This document shows positions 31,629 through 40,593 of a stretch of DNA of 43,823 nucleotides, piece after piece. Origin of the DNA: Paenibacillus elgii NBRC 100335 (GTDB lineage Bacteria > Bacillota > Bacilli > Paenibacillales > NBRC-103111); the NCBI RefSeq assembly GCF_004000865.1, contig NZ_BIMB01000059.1, positions 1 to 43,823 on the forward strand, written 5' to 3'. The notes under the pieces are model-generated. The model worked only from the letters and a program-made list of their open reading frames with translations. It made no database searches and was not told where the DNA came from. How positions within the stretch are numbered: the stretch's first letter is position 1; each line of letters begins with the position of its first letter. The position numbers and the translations under genes are program-made.

Positions 31629-32909
31629 CTAAGGCTGATCCTTTTGCCGCTCCGGATCGAACGTCCGGTAGCTGCCGGGCAAATCCTGCTCCGTCGTCAG
31701 CTTGGTCAGCTCTACGGTTTGAATGTTTCCGCTTGGGTCCATCGCTTTCATCTCGACGCTGTGATAATTCAGCTTCCGCTCTTGCAGCGTTCGAAGAACG
31801 GCTGCGCTTTTGGCCAAAAACGCTTCCTTCGTCAGCTTCACGTATCTTGCATCGGATGCGCCGAATAGGATCTTGTAGCGCAGCTTCCCGCTCTCGCTGG
31901 CCCGCAGCTTCTCCGCTTTGTCCAGTTTGTCGGGGGCCAAATAATAGAAGTTGGCGTTCAATTCGTCCTGCGTAATCTCCAGATCGGCTTGCGGAGAAGC
32001 TTGCACGTTGAGCGAAGGCATCGGATCGACCGCAGCGGCAATCGCAGTTTTCAAATCGTCGCTGCGTTCTTCGCTAAATTGGTTGTCCAGCTTAAATTTA
32101 TACTCGTCGGTCACGCTGCCGTCCCGGTGGAAGCCGATGCTTGCCGTCTGCCGCACGCCGTTCATCACAAACTCGAACTTCCCGTAATGCCGCCTGTCTT
32201 TGAAGTTGAAGAACACTTTCTTGAAGTCGAGCGTCCCTTGTTCATACGTCCGCTTGACGTATTCATTCGTTTGAAGCAGCGCCTTCGTATATCCGACGGG
32301 ATTGCCCCAGAAGGAGAAATAACTGGCACAGCCGAAGTAAAGGATCGCCGCTCCAAGCGCGATTAATCCCGTTTTGGCTGCTGTTTTCGCCTGCCTGAGC
32401 CCCTGCTTTACCAATAGCGCAGCCCCGATGCCGATAGCCGCATTGACAAGAGCGATCACGGTAAAGAACGGAATATAGCTCGAATTGTTCTCGCTTAACA
32501 GCCCGCCCAGCAAGCCGAACGGAATCGTTGACGCAACAATCGGCAGCGTACGGGAGTAGTATAAGCGGCACACGAATGGAGTGAGGATCAGGAATGGAAT
32601 CGTCGACAGAAAGTGAACCTCTGCACCGCTAATAATGCAGGTCATCAGCATCGCCACCAGTACGCTGACCAGCTTGATCCTGCGCTGATATTTGCCGAGC
32701 TGCGCGATCAGCTCCTCAATCTGCCGCTTCTTATCCGGCTCGGGCCGACTCTGCTCGTGGCTCTCGTAATCCTGCTTCATCGTCTCATAGTAACGGCGGC
32801 ACTCCTCGCAATCCGCGATATGCCGTTCCACAAGCGCGGCGCTTTCTTCACTCGCGAGCCCCTCCACATGGAGCGGCATTAAATCTTTCACGATACTACA
32901 TGTGTTCAT
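31629..32909 (-). CDS. Zinc-finger anti-sigma factor, membrane-bound
   Basis: A 426-residue protein. Residues 1-40 form a ZAS anti-sigma domain with His30-x3-Cys34-x2-Cys37 (ERHIADCEEC). A charged linker with helix (about 50-75) leads to about five hydrophobic segments (about 78-215), then a long extracytoplasmic domain (about 216-426) without recognised family. It would hold the ECF sigma factor encoded just upstream and release it on an envelope signal. It overlaps the sigma gene by 14 bp. Confidence 0.85.
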   Translation of the reverse strand: MNTCSIVKDLMPLHVEGLASEESAALVERHIADCEECRRYYETMKQDYESHEQSRPEPDKKRQIEELIAQLGKYQRRIKLVSVLVAMLMTCIISGAEVHFLSTIPFLILTPFVCRLYYSRTLPIVASTIPFGLLGGLLSENNSSYIPFFTVIALVNAAIGIGAALLVKQGLRQAKTAAKTGLIALGAAILYFGCASYFSFWGNPVGYTKALLQTNEYVKRTYEQGTLDFKKVFFNFKDRRHYGKFEFVMNGVRQTASIGFHRDGSVTDEYKFKLDNQFSEERSDDLKTAIAAAVDPMPSLNVQASPQADLEITQDELNANFYYLAPDKLDKAEKLRASESGKLRYKILFGASDARYVKLTKEAFLAKSAAVLRTLQERKLNYHSVEMKAMDPSGNIQTVELTKLTTEQDLPGSYRTFDPERQKDQP

Positions 32910-33384
32910 CCTCGCCGTACTCCTTTCTCAGCTTTTCTTTCATCCGGTAAAAATTAACTCGGCAGTACGTTTCGGTCCGGTCGGTCCATTGCGCAATTTC
33001 TTTAAAAGATAGCCCATGGAGCAGCCGCAGCCGCATAATATCGCGATGGGGCGGATCGAGCCGGTTTAACCGTTCCACGATTTGCTCTGCCAGCACCTTG
33101 TCGCTAAAATCCGTATGGGCGGCAAGCTCTGCTTCGGAAGAATCGTCCAGCGGAAGCTGGAGTTTGTTTTTTCGCAGGCTCCGGTACAGTTGATGCTTGG
33201 CGATGCCGAACAGCCACGTTTTGATCGAAGAGTCGCCCTTGAAGCTGTCCATATGCCGGAGCGCTTCGAGGAACGTATTTTGTATAATGTCATCGATATG
33301 GTCGGGATTCGGGTACCGGGTAACCAGAAAGCGGTATAAATCGTCGTAATAAAGCAGATAGATCTTCGTTATCGGATCATACAT
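32896..33384 (-). CDS. ECF-type RNA polymerase sigma factor
   Basis: A 162-residue ECF sigma factor. Region 2 includes DDIIQNTFLEALRHMDSF and KTWLFGIAKHQLYRSLRK (about 31-77); region 4 is the helix-turn-helix LSFKEIAQWTDRTETYCRVNFYRMKEKLRK (about 124-153). AAGAAGG precedes the ATG. It is followed, with overlap, by its likely anti-sigma factor. No self-recognised ECF promoter could be assigned with confidence upstream. Confidence 0.92.
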   Translation of the reverse strand: MYDPITKIYLLYYDDLYRFLVTRYPNPDHIDDIIQNTFLEALRHMDSFKGDSSIKTWLFGIAKHQLYRSLRKNKLQLPLDDSSEAELAAHTDFSDKVLAEQIVERLNRLDPPHRDIMRLRLLHGLSFKEIAQWTDRTETYCRVNFYRMKEKLRKEYGEDEHM

Positions 33385-33592
33385 TAACGCACCTTCTTGT
33401 CGGCTCGGTTTCGTAAAAGCTTTTTTTCTCTATCATTAGTGCCTGCATGTCCCGTTTTCGTTACAGCCGTCCTATCCAAAATTGTAAAATAGCCCGCGCG
33501 GTTTGTCAGCCAAATGCTGGCGCTTTTCACATCGAAGTAGATCGAAAGCCATGAGGTATGCTACCATGTTCGGTAAGAATGGAGTGGACAAG

Positions 33593-34288
33593 ATGGACAA
33601 AGTGAAAATTTTAATTATCGAAGACGAAGAAGCGATCGCGGACTTGCTGGCCTACGGCTTGAACAAAGAAGGCTTCCTTACGACGATCTCCCATACCGGA
33701 GCGGACGGGCTCAGGGCCATCGAGCACTTCCAGCCGGATATGCTGCTGCTTGACTGGATGCTTCCGGACGTCAGCGGGCTCGATATATGCAAAAAGGTGA
33801 CGGAGACCCGGAACATTCCGATCATCATGCTGACGGCCAAATCGGACATTACGGACAAAATTGTCGGCCTGGAGTTTGGCGCTGACGACTATATTACCAA
33901 GCCGTTCGACCTCCGGGAAGTGATCGCCCGCATCCGGACGATACTTCGGAGAATGACCCATCCCCATAAGCCTGCGGAGGAGCCGGCCAACGAGCCGATC
34001 CGGTTCAAAAATATTGAAATTACCGAAAGCGAGCGGCTGGTCCGGAAAAATAACGAGATCGTCGATCTGACGCCCAAGGAATTCGAGCTTCTGATGACGC
34101 TGTACCGGCATCGGGGCAAAATTTTTACCCGGACGGAGCTGCTGGACTTCGTATGGGGCTACGAATATGTCGGCGATACGCGGACGGTCGATATTCATAT
34201 CCAACGGCTGCGCAAAAAGCTGGAGGCGGGCGACGTGATCGTAACCGTGTTCGGGGTGGGGTACAAATTTGACAAACAGGTGGATTAA
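33593..34288 (+). CDS. OmpR/PhoB-family response regulator
   Basis: A 231-residue response regulator. The receiver domain (1-120) has the acidic pocket EDE (10-12), phosphoacceptor Asp54 (LLLDWMLP) and Lys in YITKPF; the C-terminal winged helix (about 135-229) has LTPKEFELLMTLYRHRGKIFTR and TVDIHIQRLRKKL. A longer in-frame reading to 33503 exists, but GGAGTGG before ATG 33593 and the family start favour the shorter form. The kinase gene follows after 4 bp. Confidence 0.93.
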   Translation: MDKVKILIIEDEEAIADLLAYGLNKEGFLTTISHTGADGLRAIEHFQPDMLLLDWMLPDVSGLDICKKVTETRNIPIIMLTAKSDITDKIVGLEFGADDYITKPFDLREVIARIRTILRRMTHPHKPAEEPANEPIRFKNIEITESERLVRKNNEIVDLTPKEFELLMTLYRHRGKIFTRTELLDFVWGYEYVGDTRTVDIHIQRLRKKLEAGDVIVTVFGVGYKFDKQVD

Positions 34289-34292
34289 AGGC

Positions 34293-35765
34293 ATGATCCC
34301 GGCTCCGACCATCAAAGTAAAATTTTTGTTAGGTCTCTTTGTTATTTTCGCCGCCTCGTTTTTGCTGCTCAACCACTTTATCGTGCAGATAATCGAGACC
34401 AGCAACGAGAAGATCATGACCCAGGACTTGATCGGCCTCAAGAAGAACAGCAGCGTCTATGTGAAACAGGCTTTTATGATCAACCATTTCGGCAACGACG
34501 AGATCTATTTTCGCCAAATGGCGAAGGACGTGGTGGAAGAGCTTCGGCAGGTCACTTCCAGCGAGATTAGCGCTTACGGCGTGAATGGGGAGCTGGTCTA
34601 TGCTTCGGCCGGGTGGAAAAACTCGAATACGGCGGGCGACGATCTGGACCATGCCTTGAACGGCAAAACCTCGTACACGATCAACTACACGGACAGCACG
34701 GCCGAAGCTTACTACTCGTATCCGGTCGTCATCGAAGGGAAAAAAGTAGGGATTTTGCGCTTCGCCAAAGATTTTTCCCTGTTGTACGAGCAGAGCAGGC
34801 ATATTTTGGATTTTATTTCGTACGTTACGATCGCTATCTTCGCTGCTGCGTTTATCTTTTCGTATATTTTATCGCGCAATATCACGATCCCGATCGTCAA
34901 GCTGACCAAGGCTTCCACGGAAGTGACGAACGGCAATCTGGATATCCGCCTCTCGTTCCGAAGGAAAGACGAGATCGGCCAACTGGCGGATAACTTCGGG
35001 ACGATGATCGAGAAGATCAAGGCCCAGATCGGACGCATTGAACAGGACCGGGACCGCTTGGAGGAGCTGAACCGCCATCGCAAGCAGTTTTTCGACAATG
35101 TGACGCATGAATTGAAAACGCCGCTGACGTCCGTCCTGGGCTATGCCCAAATGATCAAGGAAAACGGGCAAACCGACGAAGCCTTCTTCGACAAAGGGAT
35201 GAATCATATCGTTGACGAAAGCAAGAGGCTCCACGATATGGTAGTTAAATTATTGGAGCTTTCCAAGGAAACGTCCGACCGGGAAGCGTTCGAGCCTGTC
35301 TTGGCCGGGCGGTTGCTTCAAGACGTATGCGAGGGCATGAGATTCAAGGCCGAACGATACCGGAAAACGATTCGCTGCGAGGTGGAGGACGGGCTGTGGG
35401 TTGATGGAAGCGAACCCAAACTAAGGCAATTGTTCATCAATATTATCGATAATGCGATTAAGTACGGCTTCGCGCATACGGCGATTTCGGTGAAGGCGCA
35501 GCTTGTCTCCGGCCGCGTGCACATGACGGTTGCGAATCAAGGGGAAGATATCCGCCCGGAGGATTTGGCGAAAATTTTCGAGCCGTTCTACCGGGCCAAT
35601 ATGCGGAAGTCCAAAGAGCTGGGCAGCTGCGGCTTAGGGCTCAGCATCTGCAAAGCGATTGTCGACGACCACCAGGGAAGCATCGTGATCCGGAGCGCCG
35701 ATCAGGAAACGAGCGTAGCGATTGAGCTCCCTTATACGAAGCCGAAGAGAGGACATGCAGAATGA
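34293..35765 (+). CDS. Sensor histidine kinase
   Basis: A 490-residue membrane kinase. Membrane helices at about 10-32 and 172-194 enclose an extracytoplasmic sensor (about 33-171) with a single Cache/PAS-like pattern (ISAYGVNGELVYAS ... VVIEGKKVGILRFA). A HAMP linker (about 195-245), HisKA with phosphoacceptor His272 (FFDNVTHELKTPL), and HATPase_c with N box (INIIDNAIKYG) and G boxes (LGSCGLGLSICKAI) follow. An upstream TTG at 34269 is possible, but AGGTGG before the ATG at 34293 fits better. Overlaps the lipoprotein gene by 4 bp. Confidence 0.92.
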   Translation: MIPAPTIKVKFLLGLFVIFAASFLLLNHFIVQIIETSNEKIMTQDLIGLKKNSSVYVKQAFMINHFGNDEIYFRQMAKDVVEELRQVTSSEISAYGVNGELVYASAGWKNSNTAGDDLDHALNGKTSYTINYTDSTAEAYYSYPVVIEGKKVGILRFAKDFSLLYEQSRHILDFISYVTIAIFAAAFIFSYILSRNITIPIVKLTKASTEVTNGNLDIRLSFRRKDEIGQLADNFGTMIEKIKAQIGRIEQDRDRLEELNRHRKQFFDNVTHELKTPLTSVLGYAQMIKENGQTDEAFFDKGMNHIVDESKRLHDMVVKLLELSKETSDREAFEPVLAGRLLQDVCEGMRFKAERYRKTIRCEVEDGLWVDGSEPKLRQLFINIIDNAIKYGFAHTAISVKAQLVSGRVHMTVANQGEDIRPEDLAKIFEPFYRANMRKSKELGSCGLGLSICKAIVDDHQGSIVIRSADQETSVAIELPYTKPKRGHAE

Positions 35766-36889
35766 AACGGATATTCCTGTGGGCGGCGGCGTATGTTCTG
35801 CTGGCCGTTATCGTCACCGGCTGTACGGGGGCGCTGAAATCGAAGACCGTTATTATTCCCGACACGGAAGAAGGCCGCGAGCCGCAGAGCTTAAGCGAGA
35901 CATTCGAAGTAAACAAAATTTATAAGCTGCAGGAGAACGAGGATGGCGAGCTGTTCGGCTGGACCGACAAGGAGCACGTGCTTGGCTATTTTGGTAAAAG
36001 GGGCCGGGAGCGAGGCTTCGAGCAGTTGGACTACGAACTCAAGACCCGGCAGTCATGGCCGGAGATCCATGGATTTGTGCACGGCGTCAAAGTATCTGCC
36101 GACGGCGCGTATGCTTCGTTTTCCGTTCAGACCGGCGGCAAAGAGAAATTAATGCTGCTTCATTTGGCGGATCAAAAGCAAACCGTCCTGCGGGAGTGGA
36201 CCAACAAAGAGGGCGTTGTCGTGGCGGGGCAGATGTCGTGGTCGAATAACGGGCGCTACGTCTCCTTTGTGCAAGAGAACGGGAACCAGGAGGCTGTCAT
36301 TGTCGTTTATGACGTGACGCGTCAGGAGACGAAGGAGTTCAAGTTCCCCGGGAAAACGGAGAACCATCAATTTTATTCCGTTCAGGTTTCGGATGACGGA
36401 GCGAGTGCGTTAATTTTCAAAATAGCGGCTCGTCAGGCATATATCGTTTTCGGTTCACTTCAAGGCGATACCTTCGTAAGCCAGTATGAGCATCCCGTAA
36501 GCAGTGAGGGAAACGGCGATTTTGTGAATGACGATCAAATCGTTTTTGTCGGGGAGGAAGGCTCGTTAACGTTATTCGACCGCCGGAATGCGAAGACAAC
36601 GATTTTGCTTGAACGGAGCGGCGTGTTCCAGCTCTCGCGCGACCGCAAATATATCGCCTACTCCAAAGGCCGCGAAAATCTGTACGTGGCCAAGCTGCAA
36701 GGAAACAATATCATGAACGAAAAGGAAATCTACAAGGGAATCGTTCCCGAACAAATCGAGTGGAGCCCGGATAACCGGAGGATGCTGCTGAACGGCAGGA
36801 AATGGTATGAGTCCCGCCCTGTCGTCAGCGCCCCGAGCGCCGCGCCTTTTTCCCAGAACAGCTCCCTTTTTATCATCGAATTTAAGTGA
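35762..36889 (+). CDS. Lipoprotein with TolB/WD-like beta-propeller, coupled to the two-component system
   Basis: A 375-residue lipoprotein: signal peptide 1-20, lipobox VTGC with Cys21. The mature part has repeated propeller-type blades (VSADGAYASFSV, MSWSNNGRYVSFV, VSDDGASALIF, LSRDRKYIAYSKG, EWSPDNRRMLLNG), as in TolB-like and DPP-IV-like propellers. It is translationally coupled to the kinase gene (ATGA), so it probably feeds envelope information to the kinase's sensor domain. No catalytic site is visible. Confidence 0.8.
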   Translation: MKRIFLWAAAYVLLAVIVTGCTGALKSKTVIIPDTEEGREPQSLSETFEVNKIYKLQENEDGELFGWTDKEHVLGYFGKRGRERGFEQLDYELKTRQSWPEIHGFVHGVKVSADGAYASFSVQTGGKEKLMLLHLADQKQTVLREWTNKEGVVVAGQMSWSNNGRYVSFVQENGNQEAVIVVYDVTRQETKEFKFPGKTENHQFYSVQVSDDGASALIFKIAARQAYIVFGSLQGDTFVSQYEHPVSSEGNGDFVNDDQIVFVGEEGSLTLFDRRNAKTTILLERSGVFQLSRDRKYIAYSKGRENLYVAKLQGNNIMNEKEIYKGIVPEQIEWSPDNRRMLLNGRKWYESRPVVSAPSAAPFSQNSSLFIIEFK

Positions 36890-36986
36890 AGCGTTCAAAG
36901 TTAAAACATTTCAATCGACATCTATCTACAGGAATTTGCAACTTCTATACAAGAAAATACAATTTTTTAGCGAGATAAACTAAATC

Positions 36987-37016
36987 TTACAAATCGGAAA
37001 CGAGATAGAATATCAT
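36987..37016 (+). promoter_or_regulatory. Possible promoter of the small secreted protein gene
   Basis: TTACAA (36987-36992), 18-bp spacer, TATCAT (37011-37016), 53 bp before the start codon. Moderate match only. Confidence 0.35.
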
Positions 37017-37068
37017 TACTTGTGTTCGGACTCAAACTAATCTGAAACAAAGGGGAGATGATTGTTTA

Positions 37069-37509
37069 ATGAAAAAGTCCTTGTTGATGTTATCGGCCTT
37101 CACACTTCTGATGTCCGCCGCTCCGATCAGCGCTTTCGCGAAAGAGACGGCAACTACTCCGCAAAACGTACAGACTGGCGATGCAGGCTTGTTCTCGTAC
37201 AAGTATTATTTCGAGCTCGGAACGGGGCTGTTAACCAGATTTGGTAAATCGGGGGAATTTCGGCCTGTTAGTGATGAACTGACATTGACGGTTTCTCAGT
37301 CCAGCTCGGGAGATACGAAAGTTATCTATATGCTATACGAAGTAGAGGGGATTAGGGAAACAAAGGTCGGCGACATCGTTGTCACAGGGAATAAAACGGA
37401 CGAAGCGCTCGAGAAAAAATTTCATGTGAACCCGGACAAACAGCACATTATCGCTGTGGCGAACAAAAGTAACAATAGAACGAAAGTGCATGTGAAAGTT
37501 AGCCCGTAA
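37069..37509 (+). CDS. Small secreted protein of unknown function
   Basis: A 146-residue exported protein with a clear signal peptide (KKSLLMLSAFTLLMSAAPISAFA, cleaved near residue 25). The mature part is beta-rich (ELTLTVSQSSSGDTKVIYMLY ... KVHVKVSP) and may be a small beta-sandwich. No family recognised. GGGGAGATG precedes the ATG. It is a single gene with its own terminator. Confidence 0.75.
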   Translation: MKKSLLMLSAFTLLMSAAPISAFAKETATTPQNVQTGDAGLFSYKYYFELGTGLLTRFGKSGEFRPVSDELTLTVSQSSSGDTKVIYMLYEVEGIRETKVGDIVVTGNKTDEALEKKFHVNPDKQHIIAVANKSNNRTKVHVKVSP

Positions 37510-37525
37510 GCCGGGGAAACTCAAG

Positions 37526-37557
37526 GAGCAGGAGGGATAACCTTGCTGCTCTTTTTT
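37526..37557 (+). terminator. Terminator of the small secreted protein gene
   Basis: GAGCAG (37526-37531) and CTGCTC (37546-37551) followed by six T residues (37552-37557). Confidence 0.75.
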
Positions 37558-37748
37558 GTGTCCCGCCAGTGTCATCATCCTGGTTAGGGATTTTTTTGCG
37601 TTGAGAACCTTTTTGCCGGATTTTGTACCTCGTTGTCCATCGTTGTCCGATTCCGTTACATTTTGTTTACAACTCGGAGAAGTTTTGGTAACAACGTTGA
37701 CTTATAACTAGGTTTAGAGAAACCAATTTCATGGAAAGGTTGAACGGA

Positions 37749-38504
37749 ATGAAGAGGACTAAAGGACTGCTGCGTTTGCGGATTGGCATCGTTGTGCTTG
37801 CGTTGCTGTCTGGCTATTTCATCGTCGATGCGATGCTCCCCCAGACGGAGGCGAAAGTAAGAGAGGCGAAGAGTGAGCAAGTCCAGAGTCAGGCGAACCT
37901 GAAGCCGCCGAAGAAGGACAAGCTGGTCGCGCTCACCTTTGACGACGGGCCGGATGCGAAATATACCGTCAAAATTTTGGACGTTTTGAAGAAGTATGAC
38001 GCGAAAGCGACTTTTTTTGTCGTCGGCTATCAGGCGGAGAAATACCCGGACGTTCTATCCCGCATCGTCAAGGAAGGGCACATGCTGGGGAATCATACGT
38101 GGAGCCACAAGGATCTGACCAAGCTGAACGGACAGCAGATCAACAATGAAATCGTCAAGCTGAACAAGGTGATTCAGAACGCAACGGGCGAGGCCCCAAA
38201 GTATGTCCGGACGCCTTACGGCGCGGTTTCCAAAAAAGTAACCGAAGCCATCGAGCAAAACGGTCAGCACAATGTGCTGTGGAATGTCGATACACGCGAT
38301 TGGGCCGGAGCGACGCCGGAGGACATGCTGAAAAATGTCAAAGCGAATCTGAAGCCCGGAGGCATCATTCTGATGCACAGCTTCGGCGGCAAAAAGGGCG
38401 ATCTGAGCAATACGATCGAATTGCTGCCCAAGATGATCGAGGAATTGCAGGAAGAAGGCTATTCGTTTGTGACGGTAGATGAATTGAAATCGAAAAGCTC
38501 TTAA
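37749..38504 (+). CDS. Polysaccharide deacetylase (CE4, NodB domain), membrane-anchored
   Basis: A 251-residue protein. An N-terminal membrane anchor (about 10-30) and linker lead to a CE4 domain (about 58-245). The five motifs are present: TFDDGPD (63-69, catalytic Asp65 and metal Asp66), HTWSH (metal His116, His120), RTPYG (154-158), DTRDW and ILMHS (catalytic His). It should remove N-acetyl groups from peptidoglycan or chitin-like polymers outside the membrane. An in-frame ATG at 37731 lacks a binding site; GGAAAGG before the ATG at 37749 is preferred. The next gene, a solute-binding lipoprotein, starts 15 bp downstream. Confidence 0.9.
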   Translation: MKRTKGLLRLRIGIVVLALLSGYFIVDAMLPQTEAKVREAKSEQVQSQANLKPPKKDKLVALTFDDGPDAKYTVKILDVLKKYDAKATFFVVGYQAEKYPDVLSRIVKEGHMLGNHTWSHKDLTKLNGQQINNEIVKLNKVIQNATGEAPKYVRTPYGAVSKKVTEAIEQNGQHNVLWNVDTRDWAGATPEDMLKNVKANLKPGGIILMHSFGGKKGDLSNTIELLPKMIEELQEEGYSFVTVDELKSKSS

Positions 38505-38519
38505 CAGGAGGAACAGAAC

Positions 38520-39899
38520 ATGAGAAAAGCATGGCTAAGCCTAAGCGGCTGCCTATTGATGATCGCGGCGACAGCTTGCAGCGCCGATGGAGGCCCCGGC
38601 GAAGCGGCGCAGCCGGAAGGCGGCGCGAACAAGAACGAGGCGCAAGCGGACACGACAAGCAAGACCGCCGAATCTGTCCAATCACAGGGCGGCAAGAAGA
38701 CGGTTGTGCTCTCGACGTTTTTTGAGGACGATTTTTTCAAAGACGCGAAGCGCAAATATGAGGCGAAGCACCCGAATATCGAGATCCAGCTTAATTATGT
38801 CCCGACGGACGATAGTCACGGCGAGGAGAATGTGGAAAACTTTATCAAAAAGACGAATACGCAAATGTTATCCGGAAAAGGGCCGGATCTGGTAGAGATG
38901 GACCTGCTGCCTATGGATAACTACGTGAATAAGAAAGTGCTTGCCAATTTGAGCGACATGATGGAGAAGGACCCCGAGTTCAAGAAGGATCAATATTTTC
39001 AAAACATTTTGGAAGGAATCAAGCTGAACGGCAGCGTCTACGGGATGCCGGTCAATTTCTTCTTGTACGGTCTTGTCGGGGACGAAGAGGCGATCCGGAA
39101 AACGGGGGTGACCTTCGACGACGCTCGTTGGACCTGGAGCGAGTTCAGCGAGACTGCCAAAGCGCTGGCGAAGAAAGGGGATCAGCGTTATGCCTTTATG
39201 ACCTATCCCTCCGGATTGTTAAATGAAATGGTGAAAAATAATTTATCCTTGTATGTCGATCAGGTCAACCGGAAAGCCAACTTTCAATCCGAGTCTTTTA
39301 TCAACTTAATGAAGCAAGTGAAGTCGATGTTCGACGAGAAGGTCGTGACGGAAGAGGCGCGCCAAGCGTATTTCAGAATGACGCATATCACCTCGCCCGC
39401 GGATTATATTTTGACGCCGAAGGAAAATTTCGCTCAACCCAAGCTGTATTCCAGACCGAAGGGAGAAGGCCAAAAAGCCGGAGATTTTTTCCGGACTTAC
39501 CGGACGATGGGCATAAACGAGAAATCCGCCGTGAAGAAGGAAGCCTGGGATTTTATCAAATTTCTGATGTCCGAGGAGATGCAGCCTTCACCGGAACGGG
39601 CCGGTTTTCCTCTGAACAAAGCCGTATTTCACAAGCAGGTGAAGCAATTGCTCCAAACCGGAACCGTTAAGGCTCACGAGCTCGGACCGCTGAAGGGCAA
39701 GACGTTCCAAGTCACCGAAGCGGATCTTCAGGGATTGGAGCAGCATCTGTCGAGGGCCGTCTATCAGGTGGCGTTCAAGCCTTCCAAGCTGGAGGACATT
39801 ATTGTCAAGGAATCGGAAGCCTTCTTCAAGGGCCAAAAGTCCGCGGAGGACGTGGCGAAGCTGATTCAGAATCGGGCGACGACGTTCTTGAACGAATGA
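38520..39899 (+). CDS. Orphan family-1 solute-binding lipoprotein
   Basis: A 459-residue lipoprotein: signal peptide 1-19 with lipobox ATAC (Cys20), a low-complexity polar linker to about 58, then a sugar-type binding domain (VVLSTFFEDDFFKDAKRKYEAKHPNIEIQLNYV; GPDLVEMDLLPMDNYV; LNGSVYGMPVNFFLYGL). AGGAGG precedes the ATG. No permease or ATPase genes are adjacent, and it is co-transcribed with a polysaccharide deacetylase, so it could bind cell-wall fragments or act as a sensor partner; inference. It ends at the terminator near 40013. Confidence 0.87.
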   Translation: MRKAWLSLSGCLLMIAATACSADGGPGEAAQPEGGANKNEAQADTTSKTAESVQSQGGKKTVVLSTFFEDDFFKDAKRKYEAKHPNIEIQLNYVPTDDSHGEENVENFIKKTNTQMLSGKGPDLVEMDLLPMDNYVNKKVLANLSDMMEKDPEFKKDQYFQNILEGIKLNGSVYGMPVNFFLYGLVGDEEAIRKTGVTFDDARWTWSEFSETAKALAKKGDQRYAFMTYPSGLLNEMVKNNLSLYVDQVNRKANFQSESFINLMKQVKSMFDEKVVTEEARQAYFRMTHITSPADYILTPKENFAQPKLYSRPKGEGQKAGDFFRTYRTMGINEKSAVKKEAWDFIKFLMSEEMQPSPERAGFPLNKAVFHKQVKQLLQTGTVKAHELGPLKGKTFQVTEADLQGLEQHLSRAVYQVAFKPSKLEDIIVKESEAFFKGQKSAEDVAKLIQNRATTFLNE

Positions 39900-40012
39900 A
39901 GATGATCGGAAACATTTTGTTTATAAGCGGGAGAATTCAGGAGAGGTGCTTGTGTGGAGAGAACTTTCGGTCAGTCGAGTTTTTTAGCCGAGATCGACCC
40001 GGTAGATAGAAC

Positions 40013-40049
40013 AAGAACCTTCGCAGGGAATGCGAAGGTTCTTTGTTTA
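40013..40049. terminator. Bidirectional terminator after the orphan binding-protein gene
   Basis: Perfect 13-bp arms AAGAACCTTCGCA (40013-40025) and TGCGAAGGTTCTT (40031-40043) with a 5-nt loop, then TGTTTA on the plus strand and TGTTCTATC on the minus. Shared with the convergent small membrane-protein gene at 40053. Confidence 0.85.
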
Positions 40050-40052
40050 CGC

Positions 40053-40205
40053 TCATTCATTGAAGAAAATAAAATAGAAAGTTACACAATATCCAATAAA
40101 GGTCAGTATAATACTCAGTAAAATTAACTTCGCATACGGAGTGCTGTGGATCTTATAGTATGCTATTCCCAACGACAACATGCTGACTAAAAAGAAGATA
40201 AGCAT
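40053..40205 (-). CDS. Tiny two-helix membrane protein with uncertain start
   Basis: A frame too short for routine listing. From the ATG at 40205 it encodes 50 residues with two hydrophobic helices (MLIFFLVSMLSLGIAYYKI and AKLILLSIILTFIGYCVTFY). The reading stays membrane-like upstream for five more codons (ATA TTT GCG ACT GTA) to an ATA at about 40220, directly after ATG ATC TAA; GGAAAGGA sits 9 nt before that ATA. So either ATA is the start, or a nonsense change (MI-stop) truncated an original start, or the internal ATG is used. A good shared terminator downstream supports a real gene. No family known. Confidence 0.5.
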   Translation of the reverse strand: MLIFFLVSMLSLGIAYYKIHSTPYAKLILLSIILTFIGYCVTFYFIFFNE

Positions 40206-40391
40206 TACAGTCGCAAATATTTAGATCATTCCTTTCCTTATGTCAGCTAACCCTGTGGTAATAATATTTTGCATCCTTCGAAGCCGACCACCAAATGTAC
40301 GAAGGGCGGAGAAGCCTATGTTAAATGCGGGGACGCGAATCTCTAATGAGCTGCGGAAGGCGTCCGGGCAACCAACACATAGAATTTAAAG

Positions 40392-40433
40392 AACAAGGGT
40401 CACACCGCAATATAAGCGATAGTGACCCTTGTT
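40392..40433 (-). terminator. Terminator of the secreted-protein/tiny membrane-protein operon
   Basis: Perfect 12-bp arms AACAAGGGTCAC (40392-40403) and GTGACCCTTGTT (40422-40433). On the minus strand it follows the stop at 40435 within 2 nt and ends in TTGTTCTTTAAA. Confidence 0.75.
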
Positions 40434-40434
40434 T

Positions 40435-40593
40435 CTAGTGCTTTCTCTTAAAATTAATTACTAGTGCCAAGGTAGCAAGCGGACCGATAATAAGAGAAAT
40501 GAAAAACCAGAATAATCCATTCTGATTCTTACTTTGAGCAAGCCCTGTGTTTACAAGCGCAAGCGAAAGCCAATATATAAGATGGTATTCTAT
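40435..40593 (-). CDS. Tiny membrane protein with apparent ATA start
   Basis: A 52-codon frame, probably real. It reads as two hydrophobic helices (IYWLSLALVNTGLAQS and LFWFFISLIIGPLATLALVIN) with a basic end FKRKH, resembling small proteins I recall with a W-x-L-L-S-L-I-x-G-P-L-A-T pattern. GGGAGG (40608-40603) sits 8 nt before ATA at 40593, and the codon before that ATA is TAG, so no ATG, GTG, TTG or CTG start is available in frame before the second helix. It begins 16 nt after the stop of the secreted-protein gene and ends at a terminator. Either an ATA start or a decayed start codon. Confidence 0.5.
   Translation of the reverse strand: MEYHLIYWLSLALVNTGLAQSKNQNGLFWFFISLIIGPLATLALVINFKRKH

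Noticed and set aside
39954..40112. GTG-started frame (MERTFGQSSFLAEIDPVDR...) with AGGAGAGG upstream
   Set aside because: It runs straight through the perfect terminator at 40013-40043 and lies antisense to the small membrane-protein gene; at most the start of a lost gene.
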